A stretch of 64,000 nucleotides of DNA from Chromatiales bacterium (lineage in GTDB: Bacteria > Pseudomonadota > Gammaproteobacteria > Steroidobacterales > GCA-2729495), in assembly GCA_020351875.1 (NCBI GenBank), contig CP070671.1, positions 2,784,786-2,848,785 on the forward strand, read 5' to 3'. Position 1 is the stretch's first letter. Each line of letters starts with the position of its first letter. The notes below the pieces were generated by a model. The model was not told the DNA's origin. It worked only from the letters and a program-made list of their open reading frames with translations, and ran no database searches. Both the position numbers and the translations under genes were made by a program. Below are positions 41,212-50,212 of this stretch, piece after piece.

Positions 41212-42186
41212 ATGCCGAGCGCGACCGCTCTCGCCCACCCGAACATCGCCCTGATCAAGTACTGGGGCAAACGCGACGAGGACGACAATTTGCCCGCGGT
41301 CGGTTCACTGTCCGTGACGCTGGACGCGTTGCGCACCCGCACGACCGTGAGTTTCGAGCCGGGCCTGGGGCGCGATGAACTGACACTGAACGGTGTGGTG
41401 GCTGCGGCGGAGCACCCCCGTCTGACCCGCTGCCTCGACGCGCTGCGGGCGCTGGCGCAGTGCAACGACCACGCCCGGGTCGACAGCGAGAATGATTTCC
41501 CCACCGGTGCGGGCCTGGCGTCGTCGGCGTCAGGTTATGCGGCATTGACGGTGGCCGGCGCGGCAGCCCTCGGTATCGATGTCCGGGATTCGCGCCTGGA
41601 AGCCGTGGCGCGAATCGGCTCGGGTTCGGCGCCGCGCTCGCTGCACGGGGGATTCGTGTTGCTCGAGAACACCGCGACGGGTACCCGCTGCGAGCCGCTG
41701 CTGGCGCCGGCCGACTGGCCATTGCACGTGGTGGTGGCGGTAACCAGTGAGTCCGGCAAGTCGACGAGTTCACGCGACGGGATGGCGGACAGCCGGCGCA
41801 CCTCGCCTTACTACGAACCGTGGGTGGCATCGCATGCCGCTGACCTGGCGCAGGGTCGGCAGTTAGTCCGCGCGCGGGATTTCGCCGGCCTGGCGCAGCT
41901 GGCCGAACACAATTGCCTGAAAATGCATGCAGTCATGCTGACCACGCGCCCGCCGCTCGTGTACTGGTTGCCGGTCACGCTGGCCTGCATAGAGGTCATC
42001 GGCGCGCTGCGCCGCGACGGCGTACCGGTCTTCTACACCATCGATGCGGGTCCGCAGGTGAAGGCCGTCTGCTTGCCGGAGGCCGCCGACACGGTTGCCG
42101 CTGCGCTACGGCAGGTGCCCGGCGTGCTGCGCCTGTTGACCGGCGGTCTGGGGACCGGCGCACGCATCGTTGACGGCAATGGTTGA
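41212..42186 (+). CDS. mvaD: Diphosphomevalonate decarboxylase
   Basis: 324 residues of the GHMP superfamily. The signature NIALIKYWGKRD, the phosphate loop ENDFPTGAGLASSASGYAAL, and TIDAGPQVKAV with the catalytic aspartate are all present. It converts diphosphomevalonate to isopentenyl diphosphate. Most gammaproteobacteria use the DXP route instead, so this marks a lineage with mevalonate genes. Its last bases overlap the following kinase gene by eight bases. Confidence 0.93.
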   Translation: MPSATALAHPNIALIKYWGKRDEDDNLPAVGSLSVTLDALRTRTTVSFEPGLGRDELTLNGVVAAAEHPRLTRCLDALRALAQCNDHARVDSENDFPTGAGLASSASGYAALTVAGAAALGIDVRDSRLEAVARIGSGSAPRSLHGGFVLLENTATGTRCEPLLAPADWPLHVVVAVTSESGKSTSSRDGMADSRRTSPYYEPWVASHAADLAQGRQLVRARDFAGLAQLAEHNCLKMHAVMLTTRPPLVYWLPVTLACIEVIGALRRDGVPVFYTIDAGPQVKAVCLPEAADTVAAALRQVPGVLRLLTGGLGTGARIVDGNG

Positions 42187-43216
42187 AGCCTTCGCGCCTG
42201 GCAAATTGCTGTTGACCGGGGAGTACGCCGTGCTCGGCGGCGCACCGGCCGTGACGGTGGCCCTGGGCGGGCCGGCCGCGGCCAGCGTGCGGGATTCGGC
42301 ACACTGGGGGCTGGAGACTTCGGCGGCAGGCGGCAGCTGGACCTTCGACCTCGAGATGCCGGCCCGCGTCGTCTGGCGCGGATCGCCCCCAAGCGAAGTC
42401 GTCGATCTGCCCGCAGCCGTGCTGGCCGAAGTCTTGCGGCACTGGCCCGGTGAACTCCTGGCGGGGCCTCGCGAGCTGCGCCTCGACACGACGGCCTTCG
42501 TACATCAGGTGGCCGGCAAGCCGGTGAAACTGGGCCTGGGTTCCAGTGCCGCCCTGGTGGCGGCCCTGGCGGGCGCCCTGCTGGCCGCGTGCGGGATCGC
42601 GGCGGAAGCGACGGCATTGCGCTCGCTCTGCCTGGCAGCCCATCGCCGGTTTCAGGGCGGGCGCGGCAGCGGAGTGGACGTATTGACGGCCATTCACGGC
42701 GGTTTGCTGATTTGCACACCGCAGACTGGCGATCTGCAGGCGGAGCCGTTGCAATGGCCTTCCGCCCTGCACCTGGTGGTGGCCTGGACCGGGCAATCCG
42801 CTTCGACACCTGCACTGATTTCCCGCTACGATGAATTCCGGGCGCAGCGCCCCAGCGTATTCGAACAGCACGCTGCACGACTTCGTGCCGCGGCGGAGGC
42901 TGCGGCCAACGCATGGCGCGCCGGCGCCGTCGCGGGCGTGCTGGATAGCGTGACGAACTACGCGGCCGCGCTGCGGGCGATCGACGGCGCCGGTGACATC
43001 GGCATCTGGACGGCGGCACACGACAGATTCGCGGACCTCGCCGCGGCGGCGGGCGCGGTTTACAAGACTTCCGGTGCGGGTGGCGGTGATCTCGGCTACG
43101 CGCTCACCGATTCCATGGATGTGGCAGATACGTACCGCGAGGCCGTGGCGGCGGCAGGCGGGCGGGTTCTGGAACTGTCGCCCGGGCTGCGCGGGCTGCG
43201 CGTGACCGGAAGCTGA
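42179..43216 (+). CDS. mvaK2: Phosphomevalonate kinase
   Basis: 345 residues of the GHMP kinase fold: APGKLLLTGEYAVLGG at the N-terminus, the loop KLGLGSSAALVAAL, GGRGSGVDVLTAIHGG, and the C-terminal KTSGAGGGDLGYAL. The substrate is assigned from sequence type and neighbours; mevalonate kinase is the alternative. ATG at 42179 is chosen over a TTG at 42170. Convergent with mvaS, one base between stops. Confidence 0.85.
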   Translation: MVEAFAPGKLLLTGEYAVLGGAPAVTVALGGPAAASVRDSAHWGLETSAAGGSWTFDLEMPARVVWRGSPPSEVVDLPAAVLAEVLRHWPGELLAGPRELRLDTTAFVHQVAGKPVKLGLGSSAALVAALAGALLAACGIAAEATALRSLCLAAHRRFQGGRGSGVDVLTAIHGGLLICTPQTGDLQAEPLQWPSALHLVVAWTGQSASTPALISRYDEFRAQRPSVFEQHAARLRAAAEAAANAWRAGAVAGVLDSVTNYAAALRAIDGAGDIGIWTAAHDRFADLAAAAGAVYKTSGAGGGDLGYALTDSMDVADTYREAVAAAGGRVLELSPGLRGLRVTGS

Positions 43217-43217
43217 G

Positions 43218-44687
43218 CTACTGGATGTAGCGGTAGTACTCGATGCCGGCGTCCTGGAATGCGTCGGCAGACTCCTGGCCGACACGCTCGACAACGAACT
43301 CCGCGCGGGGAGCGAAGGGCACGAACTCGTTGCGCGGGCGCTCACCCCGCAGTTCCAGGTACTGTTCGAAGCTGAGATCGACGCTCGGCGACAATGCGCT
43401 GTCGAAGTCGATGGCGCGGGCTGCCTGTTCCCAGCCGGGCACGACCGTCATCGGCAGCACTTCCGCGGCGTCTCCGCTGCCATAGCCCACCAGCAGCACC
43501 TCGGTGCCGGCGAGTTCTTCCTTGCGGTCGGCCGCCTCTGCCAGGCCAGCCGCCAGCCATGCAGGGAGGGCCGCAGTGTAGAGGTTGCCAAGTTCGAACA
43601 TGGCCTTGGCGCCAAGCTGCATGCGCCCGAGCACAAATTCGTGGAAGGCCTCCGTATGCCGGAACGCACGTAGCACACTCAGTGACAACGGGAAGATTTC
43701 TTCCGTGATCCGGTCGCGCACCGCGAAGTCCATGAGCTTCGGCTGGCGCCGCAGCTCTTCCAGTACATCGGCGCACGGCACGTTGGCATGGTGGCAATAG
43801 TCTTTCAGCTCTTCCACGTCATTGTCGTTACCGTGGGCCAGCGCGAACAGGTAGGCCATCGCCCAGCCGGTTTCCGGCATGCGATGATAAGGCCGGTGCA
43901 TGAACACCGCACGCAAGGAGCGCAGGTACTCCACGGGCTGCAGGCCGCGCCGCGCATACATGTCCTCTAGCGCACGCTGCATTTCGTCCACGTAACAGCT
44001 GGTTGAGTACTTGCCGTTGAACACTGGAATGTCCACGAACTCCGGGCTGGCCCCGGTGCCGTTGCGGTTGATCAGTGGCTTGCGAAAATCCACGCCGCGG
44101 TAGTCGGACGCCGTGCCCGACTGGGCCGGGTCGAGTACGCCGATAGTCGGGTTTTGCTCGAGCAGCACGGCCACCGCGCCGGCGCCCTGGGTCGGTTCGC
44201 CGCTGCTGCCGAGCGAGTAAAGCGCCTTGTCGGTGCTCACGACGATGGCCAGCGAATCGTTGCCGTCAGTCGCGAGAAACCGCAGCGCGTTCTTGATGGC
44301 ATAAACGCCGCCGAGACAGGCGTGTTTGAACTCCGGCACTTCGCAATGTCGCGACAGTGGCGCGTAGCCCTCCGCCTGCAGTGCACTGTCGACCATGCCC
44401 TTGATGATGACCGCACCGGCGGAATTGTCCGTGCTGGATTCTGTGCCGAGCGCTAGGTAGCGGACCCGTGCCGGGTCGATGTCGTAGTTGTGGATCAGCC
44501 GCAGCACCGCGTTCGCAGCCATCGTGTACACGCTCTGGTCCGGGCCCACCAGCCGGAAGCCGGTGCCCACGACCTTGCGGATCTTGTCCCAGTCGGCGCC
44601 GGTCCACTTGCACCACGCGCGCAGGTCGACCCGGTACGGGGGAAGGTAAACGGCTAATCCGCTGATGCCTGTGGCCGGAACGCTCAT
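43218..44687 (-). CDS. mvaS: Hydroxymethylglutaryl-CoA synthase
   Basis: 489 residues of the thiolase superfamily. Catalytic cysteine in FKHACLGGVYA, catalytic glutamate in GTESSTDNSAG, histidine in FMHRPYHRM. It condenses acetyl-CoA and acetoacetyl-CoA, the entry step to mevalonate. About 100 residues longer than staphylococcal MvaS, with an extended C-terminus. HMG-CoA reductase, mevalonate kinase and isomerase are not in the window and must lie elsewhere. Confidence 0.88.
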   Translation of the reverse strand: MSVPATGISGLAVYLPPYRVDLRAWCKWTGADWDKIRKVVGTGFRLVGPDQSVYTMAANAVLRLIHNYDIDPARVRYLALGTESSTDNSAGAVIIKGMVDSALQAEGYAPLSRHCEVPEFKHACLGGVYAIKNALRFLATDGNDSLAIVVSTDKALYSLGSSGEPTQGAGAVAVLLEQNPTIGVLDPAQSGTASDYRGVDFRKPLINRNGTGASPEFVDIPVFNGKYSTSCYVDEMQRALEDMYARRGLQPVEYLRSLRAVFMHRPYHRMPETGWAMAYLFALAHGNDNDVEELKDYCHHANVPCADVLEELRRQPKLMDFAVRDRITEEIFPLSLSVLRAFRHTEAFHEFVLGRMQLGAKAMFELGNLYTAALPAWLAAGLAEAADRKEELAGTEVLLVGYGSGDAAEVLPMTVVPGWEQAARAIDFDSALSPSVDLSFEQYLELRGERPRNEFVPFAPRAEFVVERVGQESADAFQDAGIEYYRYIQ

Positions 44688-44704
44688 CGATTTGCGCTTA
44701 GGCG

Positions 44705-45193
44705 CTATTCAACCGTGATCGTGATGGGTGTGGATACGACGGGTGGGTCATGGGGCACGTGGTTCGCATCGCCCAGCACCATCTGCAACCGATGTTCACC
44801 CGGTGCCAGTTCCAGCTCGGTCTCGGTCTGGCCCTTGCCGAAATGCAGGTGATTCGAATCGCTGGGGACCGGGGCCGTCGCATCGGCCAGTTCCACGTCC
44901 ACCAGCAGGTGGTGGTGGCCGGTATTCGGCGTCGTGTCGCCGGCGGGTGCGACCGCCATGCCGCTGATGCCGAACTTCACCGTCACCGGCGAACTGACCG
45001 TCTGACCATTCATCGGCGTAATGAAGAACACGGCCGCGCCCGGCGGTGCCGGCGAGCGTGGCAGGGTCGCCGGTGCAGCTGGCGTGGGTGGAGTGGCCGC
45101 GGTGTCGGTGCCGGCGCCATCCTGCTCCTGGCCGCAGGATTGCAGCGCGAGTGCGACGATCAGGATGAGGGTGAAGCGGGCGGGCTGGTTCAT
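44705..45193 (-). CDS. DUF4399-like lipoprotein
   Basis: 162 residues from the ATG at 45193. Lipoprotein signal with lipidated Cys in LQSCG, a threonine/proline/alanine linker, then a compact beta domain with GHHHLLVDVE, SNHLHFGKGQTE and LAPGEHRLQMVLGD, the histidine-rich pattern of DUF4399 proteins. The histidines suggest metal binding; function is unknown. It lies between fadE and mvaS, all leftward. Confidence 0.7.
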   Translation of the reverse strand: MNQPARFTLILIVALALQSCGQEQDGAGTDTAATPPTPAAPATLPRSPAPPGAAVFFITPMNGQTVSSPVTVKFGISGMAVAPAGDTTPNTGHHHLLVDVELADATAPVPSDSNHLHFGKGQTETELELAPGEHRLQMVLGDANHVPHDPPVVSTPITITVE

Positions 45194-45247
45194 GGGTGTG
45201 CGTGCGTTGCCCCTATGCAACGATGGTAGCGCAGTGGCATCCGGGTG

Positions 45248-47776
45248 TCATGAAGGGCTTGCGGCATCCCGGCCATTCGTGGCCCGGGGTTTCCGCGCGC
45301 GGGTGGTCTTCTTCCGGGGCCGCCGGGGCTTTTTGGCCTTCGTGCCGAGTTCGCTGCTGTCGAAATCGTCGACGCCGACCACGTCCAGCACCAGCGCATC
45401 CAGCGCGCGCAGCTGGTCGGCCTCGGCGGCGTCCAGCACGCCTTCCTTTTGCGCCGCGTCGATCTGGGCGACGGGATCGTCCGTCGCGATCAGGCCGGCG
45501 CGCGTCGCGTTGCGCAGCTTGTCGTACAGGGGTGCGGCGGCGGTGGCTTCCACCATGGCCTGGTGGAGTTTCGCCATCGCATTGTCGGGATGGGCCGTCA
45601 CGTACGTTTGCCGGCAAAGGCGGGCGCGCGACTCGGTGGGATAGGTCACGAGGTCGACGATCCTCTGGCCCAGGTCGTCACCGGGCGCGAAGTAGGTCCG
45701 GCCCCGCGGAAAAATCAGCAGCCGGAGTGCGCCGGCTGCAACCCGGCTCGGCAGGTTGCGCAACAATCCGTGCAACTGCTCCTGCGCGCGGTACAGCAGC
45801 GATCGGCAGGCCCACTCGACCAGCGGCAGGTCCTCTGGCGGGTTGCCCTCGTCCTGGTAGTGCTTCAGCACCATGCTGGCGAGGTAAATGCTGCTCAGAA
45901 CGTCGCCCAGGCGGGCCGACAGTTGCTCCTTGCGTTTCAGTGCACCGCCCAGCGTCAGCATCGCCATGTCAGCAGCAAAAGCGAAGGCTGCGCTGTACCG
46001 GTTGATGTGCTGGTAGTAGCGTGCCGTGGGCCCGGTGACCGGTGCCGGTGTGACGCGCGCGTGGGTCAGCGCCAGCACGAAGGCACGGGCTGCGTTGCTG
46101 ACCGCAAAGCCGATATGCCCGAACAGTTGCTGATCGAAATCACGCAGTGCCTGTTCGAAATCGGCTTCGTTGGCCGCCGCCATTTCCTTCAGCACGAAAG
46201 GATGGCACCTGACGGCACCCTGGCCGAAGATGATCAGGCTGCGCGTCAGGATGTTCGCGCCCTCGACCGTAATTGCAATCGGCATGGCCTGGTAGGCACG
46301 GCCGAGGTAATTCTTCGGGCCGAGCATGATGCCCTTGCCGCCCTGCACGTCCATGGCATCTGTGCCGATCTTGCGGGCCAGTTCGGTGCAGTGGTACTTC
46401 AGGATGGCCGACGCTACGGCGGGTTTCTCGCCGCGGCCGATGGCCGTGTTCGTCACGCTGACAGCTGCATTGATGATGTAGGTGTTGCCGGCCATCCGGC
46501 CCAGGGCCTCGCCGACACCTTCGAAGCGACAGATTGGCAGGCCGAATTGCCGCCGCACCCGCGTGTACGCACCGGAATTCCAGACGGCTGCCTGGGCGCC
46601 GCCCATGCTGTTCGCCGGCAGCACGATGGCGCGACCGGCCGATAGCTGTTCCACCAGCATTTTCCAGCCCTGGCCGGCGCGTTCGGGGCCCCCGATGATG
46701 GCGTCCAGCGGCACGAATACGTCGGTGCCCTTCGTGGGGCCGTTCTGGAACGGGATGTTCAACGGGAAGTGCCTGCGGCCGGTTTCGACGCCCGGCAGGT
46801 TGGTCGGAATCAGCGCGGCCGTGACGCCGTACTCGTCCTGGTCACCGATCAGGTGGTCGGGGTCATACAGCTTGAAGGCCAGGCCCAGCACCGTCGCGAT
46901 GGGTGCCAGCGTGATGTAACGCTTCTCCCAGTTCAGCCGGATGCCGATGACTTCTTCGCCTTCCCATTCGCCTTTGCAGACCACGCCGCTGTCGGCAATG
47001 GCCGATGCGTCGGAGCCCACCCGGGTGGACGTCAGCGCGAAACACGGAATTTCCTTACCGCTGGCGAGTCGCGGCAGGTAGCGCTTTTTCTGCTCGTCGG
47101 TGCCGTAATGAATCAGCAGTTCTGCCGGCCCGAGCGAGTTCGGTACCCCAATGGTGGATGCCGCCACCGTGCTGTGGCCCGACAGTTTCGTCAGGACGGA
47201 CGCGATGGCAAACGGCGAAAAGCCGAGGCCGCCGTACTCCTCCGGAATGATCATGCCGAAGAACCGTTCCTTGAGAATGTAATCCCACGCGGCCTTGGAC
47301 ATATCGCCCAATTCGTGGGTGAGCTCCCAGTCGTTCAGCAGCCGGCAGAGTTCTTCCGTCGGACCGTCCAGGAAGGCCTGTTCCTGTTCCGTGAGTCCCG
47401 ACGCCGGCAGCGAGGTCAGCCGGCTCCAGTCCGGGCGGCCCGTGAACAGTTCGCCCTCCCACCAGACGGTGCCCGCATCCAGCGCTTCGCGCTCGGTGGT
47501 AGACATCTCCGGAACCATCGTGCGGTAGCGGCGCAGCAGCGGCGCAGTGACGCGCTCCCGGCGAAAGTCTTCGAAGTTCAGCGCGATCATGCCGGCCAGC
47601 AGTAACCACAGGATTACCAGCCACAGCAGCCAGGACCCGCTGATCAGTGAGTAGACGAACAGTGCCACGCCGAACGTCAGGGTCGAGGTGCGCAGGTCTT
47701 CGCGCCGGTACGCGAGGGCCAGGGCCACGCCGAACAGCACTCCGGTCACGACCAGCCAGTAAATAAAGCCTGTCAA
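45248..47776 (-). CDS. fadE: Acyl-CoA dehydrogenase, FadE type
   Basis: 842 residues, matching the long FadE class (E. coli about 814). Two N-terminal membrane helices (about 4-20 and 32-62), an acyl-CoA dehydrogenase core with MIIPEEYGGLGFSPFAIAS, TSTRVGSDASAIADSGV and the flavin-binding segments, and a FadE-specific C-terminal part of about 300 residues. The lysine/arginine-rich C-terminus (KAKKPRRPRKKTTRARK) is unusual. It carries out the first step of beta-oxidation at the membrane. Confidence 0.93.
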   Translation of the reverse strand: MTGFIYWLVVTGVLFGVALALAYRREDLRTSTLTFGVALFVYSLISGSWLLWLVILWLLLAGMIALNFEDFRRERVTAPLLRRYRTMVPEMSTTEREALDAGTVWWEGELFTGRPDWSRLTSLPASGLTEQEQAFLDGPTEELCRLLNDWELTHELGDMSKAAWDYILKERFFGMIIPEEYGGLGFSPFAIASVLTKLSGHSTVAASTIGVPNSLGPAELLIHYGTDEQKKRYLPRLASGKEIPCFALTSTRVGSDASAIADSGVVCKGEWEGEEVIGIRLNWEKRYITLAPIATVLGLAFKLYDPDHLIGDQDEYGVTAALIPTNLPGVETGRRHFPLNIPFQNGPTKGTDVFVPLDAIIGGPERAGQGWKMLVEQLSAGRAIVLPANSMGGAQAAVWNSGAYTRVRRQFGLPICRFEGVGEALGRMAGNTYIINAAVSVTNTAIGRGEKPAVASAILKYHCTELARKIGTDAMDVQGGKGIMLGPKNYLGRAYQAMPIAITVEGANILTRSLIIFGQGAVRCHPFVLKEMAAANEADFEQALRDFDQQLFGHIGFAVSNAARAFVLALTHARVTPAPVTGPTARYYQHINRYSAAFAFAADMAMLTLGGALKRKEQLSARLGDVLSSIYLASMVLKHYQDEGNPPEDLPLVEWACRSLLYRAQEQLHGLLRNLPSRVAAGALRLLIFPRGRTYFAPGDDLGQRIVDLVTYPTESRARLCRQTYVTAHPDNAMAKLHQAMVEATAAAPLYDKLRNATRAGLIATDDPVAQIDAAQKEGVLDAAEADQLRALDALVLDVVGVDDFDSSELGTKAKKPRRPRKKTTRARKPRATNGRDAASPS

Positions 47777-47923
47777 ATGTCTGTACCTTGCTCAAACAGG
47801 TGGGGGTAGGGGAATGGCCGGACTATAGCGCAGCGCATCAGTGGTGCCCCGTGCCTGTGTATCTATTCGGAGACGGGGCTGAAACGGAGCCGCCGGCCCG
47901 GGGCACGGGGGCCGGGGGCCGGG

Positions 47924-48901
47924 TCAGAGCAATTCTGCCACCGCGGCGCGTTCCTCGCGCAGCTCCTGGTCGGTGGTCGTCATGCGCTCGTGGCTGAAAT
48001 CGTCGATGTCCAGGCCCTGCACGATTTCATAGCGGCCCTGGCTGCACCGACACGGGAAGGAATAAATGACGCCCGGTTCGATGCCGTAGCTACCATCCGC
48101 CGGCACCGCCATGCTGACCCAGTCATCACCCGGCGTACCCAGCGCCCAGTCGCGCACGTGGTCGATGGCCGACGAGGCGGCCGAGGCCGCGCTCGACAGG
48201 CCGCGCGCCTTGATGATGGCCGCGCCGCGCTGCTGCACGGTGGGAATGAAGTCGGCGACGAGCCAGTCGCGCTCGACGAGTTCTGTCGCCGGCCGCTCGC
48301 CGACGACGGCATGGCTGATGTCGGGGTACTGCGTGGCCGAGTGGTTGCCCCAGATGGTCATGTGGCGAATCTGGCTCACGTGCGAATCGGTTTTCGCGGC
48401 CAGTTGCGCGAGCGCGCGGTTGTGATCCAGTCGCGTCATGGCGGTGAAGTTGGCCGGGTTCAGGTCCGGGGCATTCGCCTGGGCGATCAACGCGTTCGTG
48501 TTGGCAGGGTTGCCGACCACCAGTACCTTGATATCAGGCCTGGCATGCTCGTTCATGGCTTTGCCCTGGGCGGAGAAAATAGCCGCGTTACCCATCAGCA
48601 GGTCACTGCGCTCCATGCCCGGGCCGCGGGGTTTGGCGCCCACCAGCAGCGCATAGTCCGAGTCCTTGAAGGCCTCGTCGGCCTGATCCGTTGCCACGAT
48701 GCCATGCAGCGTTGGAAACGCACAGTCGTCGAGTTCCATGGCCACGCCCTTCAGCGCGTCCAGCGCCGGCGGTATCTCCAGCAACTGGAGGATCACCGGC
48801 TGGTTGGCGCCCAGCATCTGTCCCGACGCAATGCGGAAGGCCAGCTGGTAGCCGATTTGGCCGGCGGCGCCGGTAATGGTGACTCGTGCGGGGTTCGTCA
48901 T
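47924..48901 (-). CDS. mdh: Malate dehydrogenase
   Basis: 325 residues of the cytosolic-type malate dehydrogenase. NAD-binding [17 protein letters not shown], substrate arginines in [15 protein letters not shown], catalytic histidine in [12 protein letters not shown]. Oxidises malate in the citric acid cycle. The 147-base gap to fadE holds no gene and no clear terminator; it has a GC-rich run near the mdh stop. Confidence 0.94.
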   Translation of the reverse strand: MTNPARVTITGAAGQIGYQLAFRIASGQMLGANQPVILQLLEIPPALDALKGVAMELDDCAFPTLHGIVATDQADEAFKDSDYALLVGAKPRGPGMERSDLLMGNAAIFSAQGKAMNEHARPDIKVLVVGNPANTNALIAQANAPDLNPANFTAMTRLDHNRALAQLAAKTDSHVSQIRHMTIWGNHSATQYPDISHAVVGERPATELVERDWLVADFIPTVQQRGAAIIKARGLSSAASAASSAIDHVRDWALGTPGDDWVSMAVPADGSYGIEPGVIYSFPCRCSQGRYEIVQGLDIDDFSHERMTTTDQELREERAAVAELL

Positions 48902-49003
48902 GGCTGTTACCTGTCTTTATTCGGAGGGCGCGCGCGGCCGAGAACCGGCCCGCGGGCGGCCGGGATTCTACCACCAGCCCGTGGTCTTGCGGCGCGGGTG
49001 CGC

Positions 49004-49345
49004 CTAGTCGTTCAGCGCCTTGTAGGCGCGGATCTGCTCGTTGAAACTGTTGGCCACACGTTCCATCGCGTCGACGGCGGAATTGTGTTGCTGAACGTGC
49101 GCAACTTTTTGCTCTTCGGTCTGTGTATCGCTCTGGCTCGCGGACTCGTCGTCCAGGCACTTCAGGTAGTCTTCCATGTCGGCCATGTAAGACTTCACCG
49201 CCGTCTGGGCTGCGAGCATCTCATCCATGGAAGCCTGCGAACCATCCGGTACCTTGACTTCGACCGGTGACACGCAGGCCGCAAAACCGGATGTCGCCCA
49301 GAAAGTCGCCACGCTGGTCAAAATGACAGTGCGAAGCTTCAACAT
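49004..49345 (-). CDS. Exported hypothetical protein
   Basis: 113 residues with a signal peptide (about 1-22, ending GFA) and one or two cysteines, then a predicted long helix of acidic and polar residues (EMLAAQTAVKSYMADMEDYLKCLDDE). A ribosome binding site GGAGGAAG lies close upstream. Looks like a small periplasmic helical protein; no family recognised. It ends 102 bases before the mdh start region. Confidence 0.6.
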   Translation of the reverse strand: MLKLRTVILTSVATFWATSGFAACVSPVEVKVPDGSQASMDEMLAAQTAVKSYMADMEDYLKCLDDESASQSDTQTEEQKVAHVQQHNSAVDAMERVANSFNEQIRAYKALND

Positions 49346-49504
49346 CCCGTTCTTCCTCCTGGTTGCCTTGCCAACGTCGCGGGCCGGCCGGCCCGCTCAG
49401 GCGCCGATTATGCCTCACGCAGTGCCACGCGGGTCAACGTCGGGTCCGGGCGCAGGGCGCGGCCGGCGCGCTGCGATGCGACCACGGCTGCCCGGGGCGC
49501 AGGC

Positions 49505-50212
49505 GTGACGCGGCGCGGCGTCGATCTGGCCCTCAGGGCGGTCAGCAAGCGTTACAGCGGCGGTGCGGGCACCGGCATCGTGCTGGATGACATCGATCTG
49601 CGCGTGTCGGCCGGAGATTATGTCGTGGTCATCGGTCGCAGCGGCTCCGGCAAGTCGACTCTGCTGAACCTGCTGGGTGGCCTGGACAGGCCGAGCAGCG
49701 GCGCAGTGCTGGTGGACGAGCGGAACCTGGGTGCGATGTCGGAGCGCGAGCTGGCGACGCTGCGGCGCTGCCAGATCGGCTTCGTGTTCCAGGCGTTCAA
49801 CTTGATTCCGACATTGACAGTGGAAGAAAACCTGCTCGTGCCGCTGCAATTGAACGGGGTCGACCGCCGTGCCGCGTCGGCGCGGGTCGGGCGCGTGCTG
49901 CACGACGCGGGCATGGCGGGTCTGCAGGCCCGCTTTCCCGAAGAGTTGTCGGGCGGTGAGCAACAGCGGGTAGCCGTGTTGCGGGCCATTGTCCACGAGC
50001 CCGACGTCGTGATTGCCGATGAACCCACGGGCAACCTCGACCTCGCCACGGCGCGGCAGACGCTGGAATTGCTCGAGTCCTTTGCCGGCAAGGCCGACAG
50101 GAGCCTGGTCATGGCAACCCACAGCCAGGAGGTCATGGGCCGGGCGCGGCGCGTGCTGGAGATTCGCGCCGGCCGGTTGTACGAGGTGGACACCCGGGGG
50201 CAGTCACGATGA
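49505..50212 (+). CDS. ABC transporter ATPase of the LolD/MacB class
   Basis: 235 residues: Walker A GRSGSGKST, signature LSGGEQQRVAV, Walker B VIADEPTGNLD, and switch ATHSQEV. This is the class that powers mechanotransmission with FtsX-type permeases. Start GTG at 49505. It overlaps the permease by four bases (ATGA); the next gene encodes a CrtC/AttH-like lipocalin, giving an AttEFGH-like unit. Confidence 0.87.
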   Translation: MTRRGVDLALRAVSKRYSGGAGTGIVLDDIDLRVSAGDYVVVIGRSGSGKSTLLNLLGGLDRPSSGAVLVDERNLGAMSERELATLRRCQIGFVFQAFNLIPTLTVEENLLVPLQLNGVDRRAASARVGRVLHDAGMAGLQARFPEELSGGEQQRVAVLRAIVHEPDVVIADEPTGNLDLATARQTLELLESFAGKADRSLVMATHSQEVMGRARRVLEIRAGRLYEVDTRGQSR

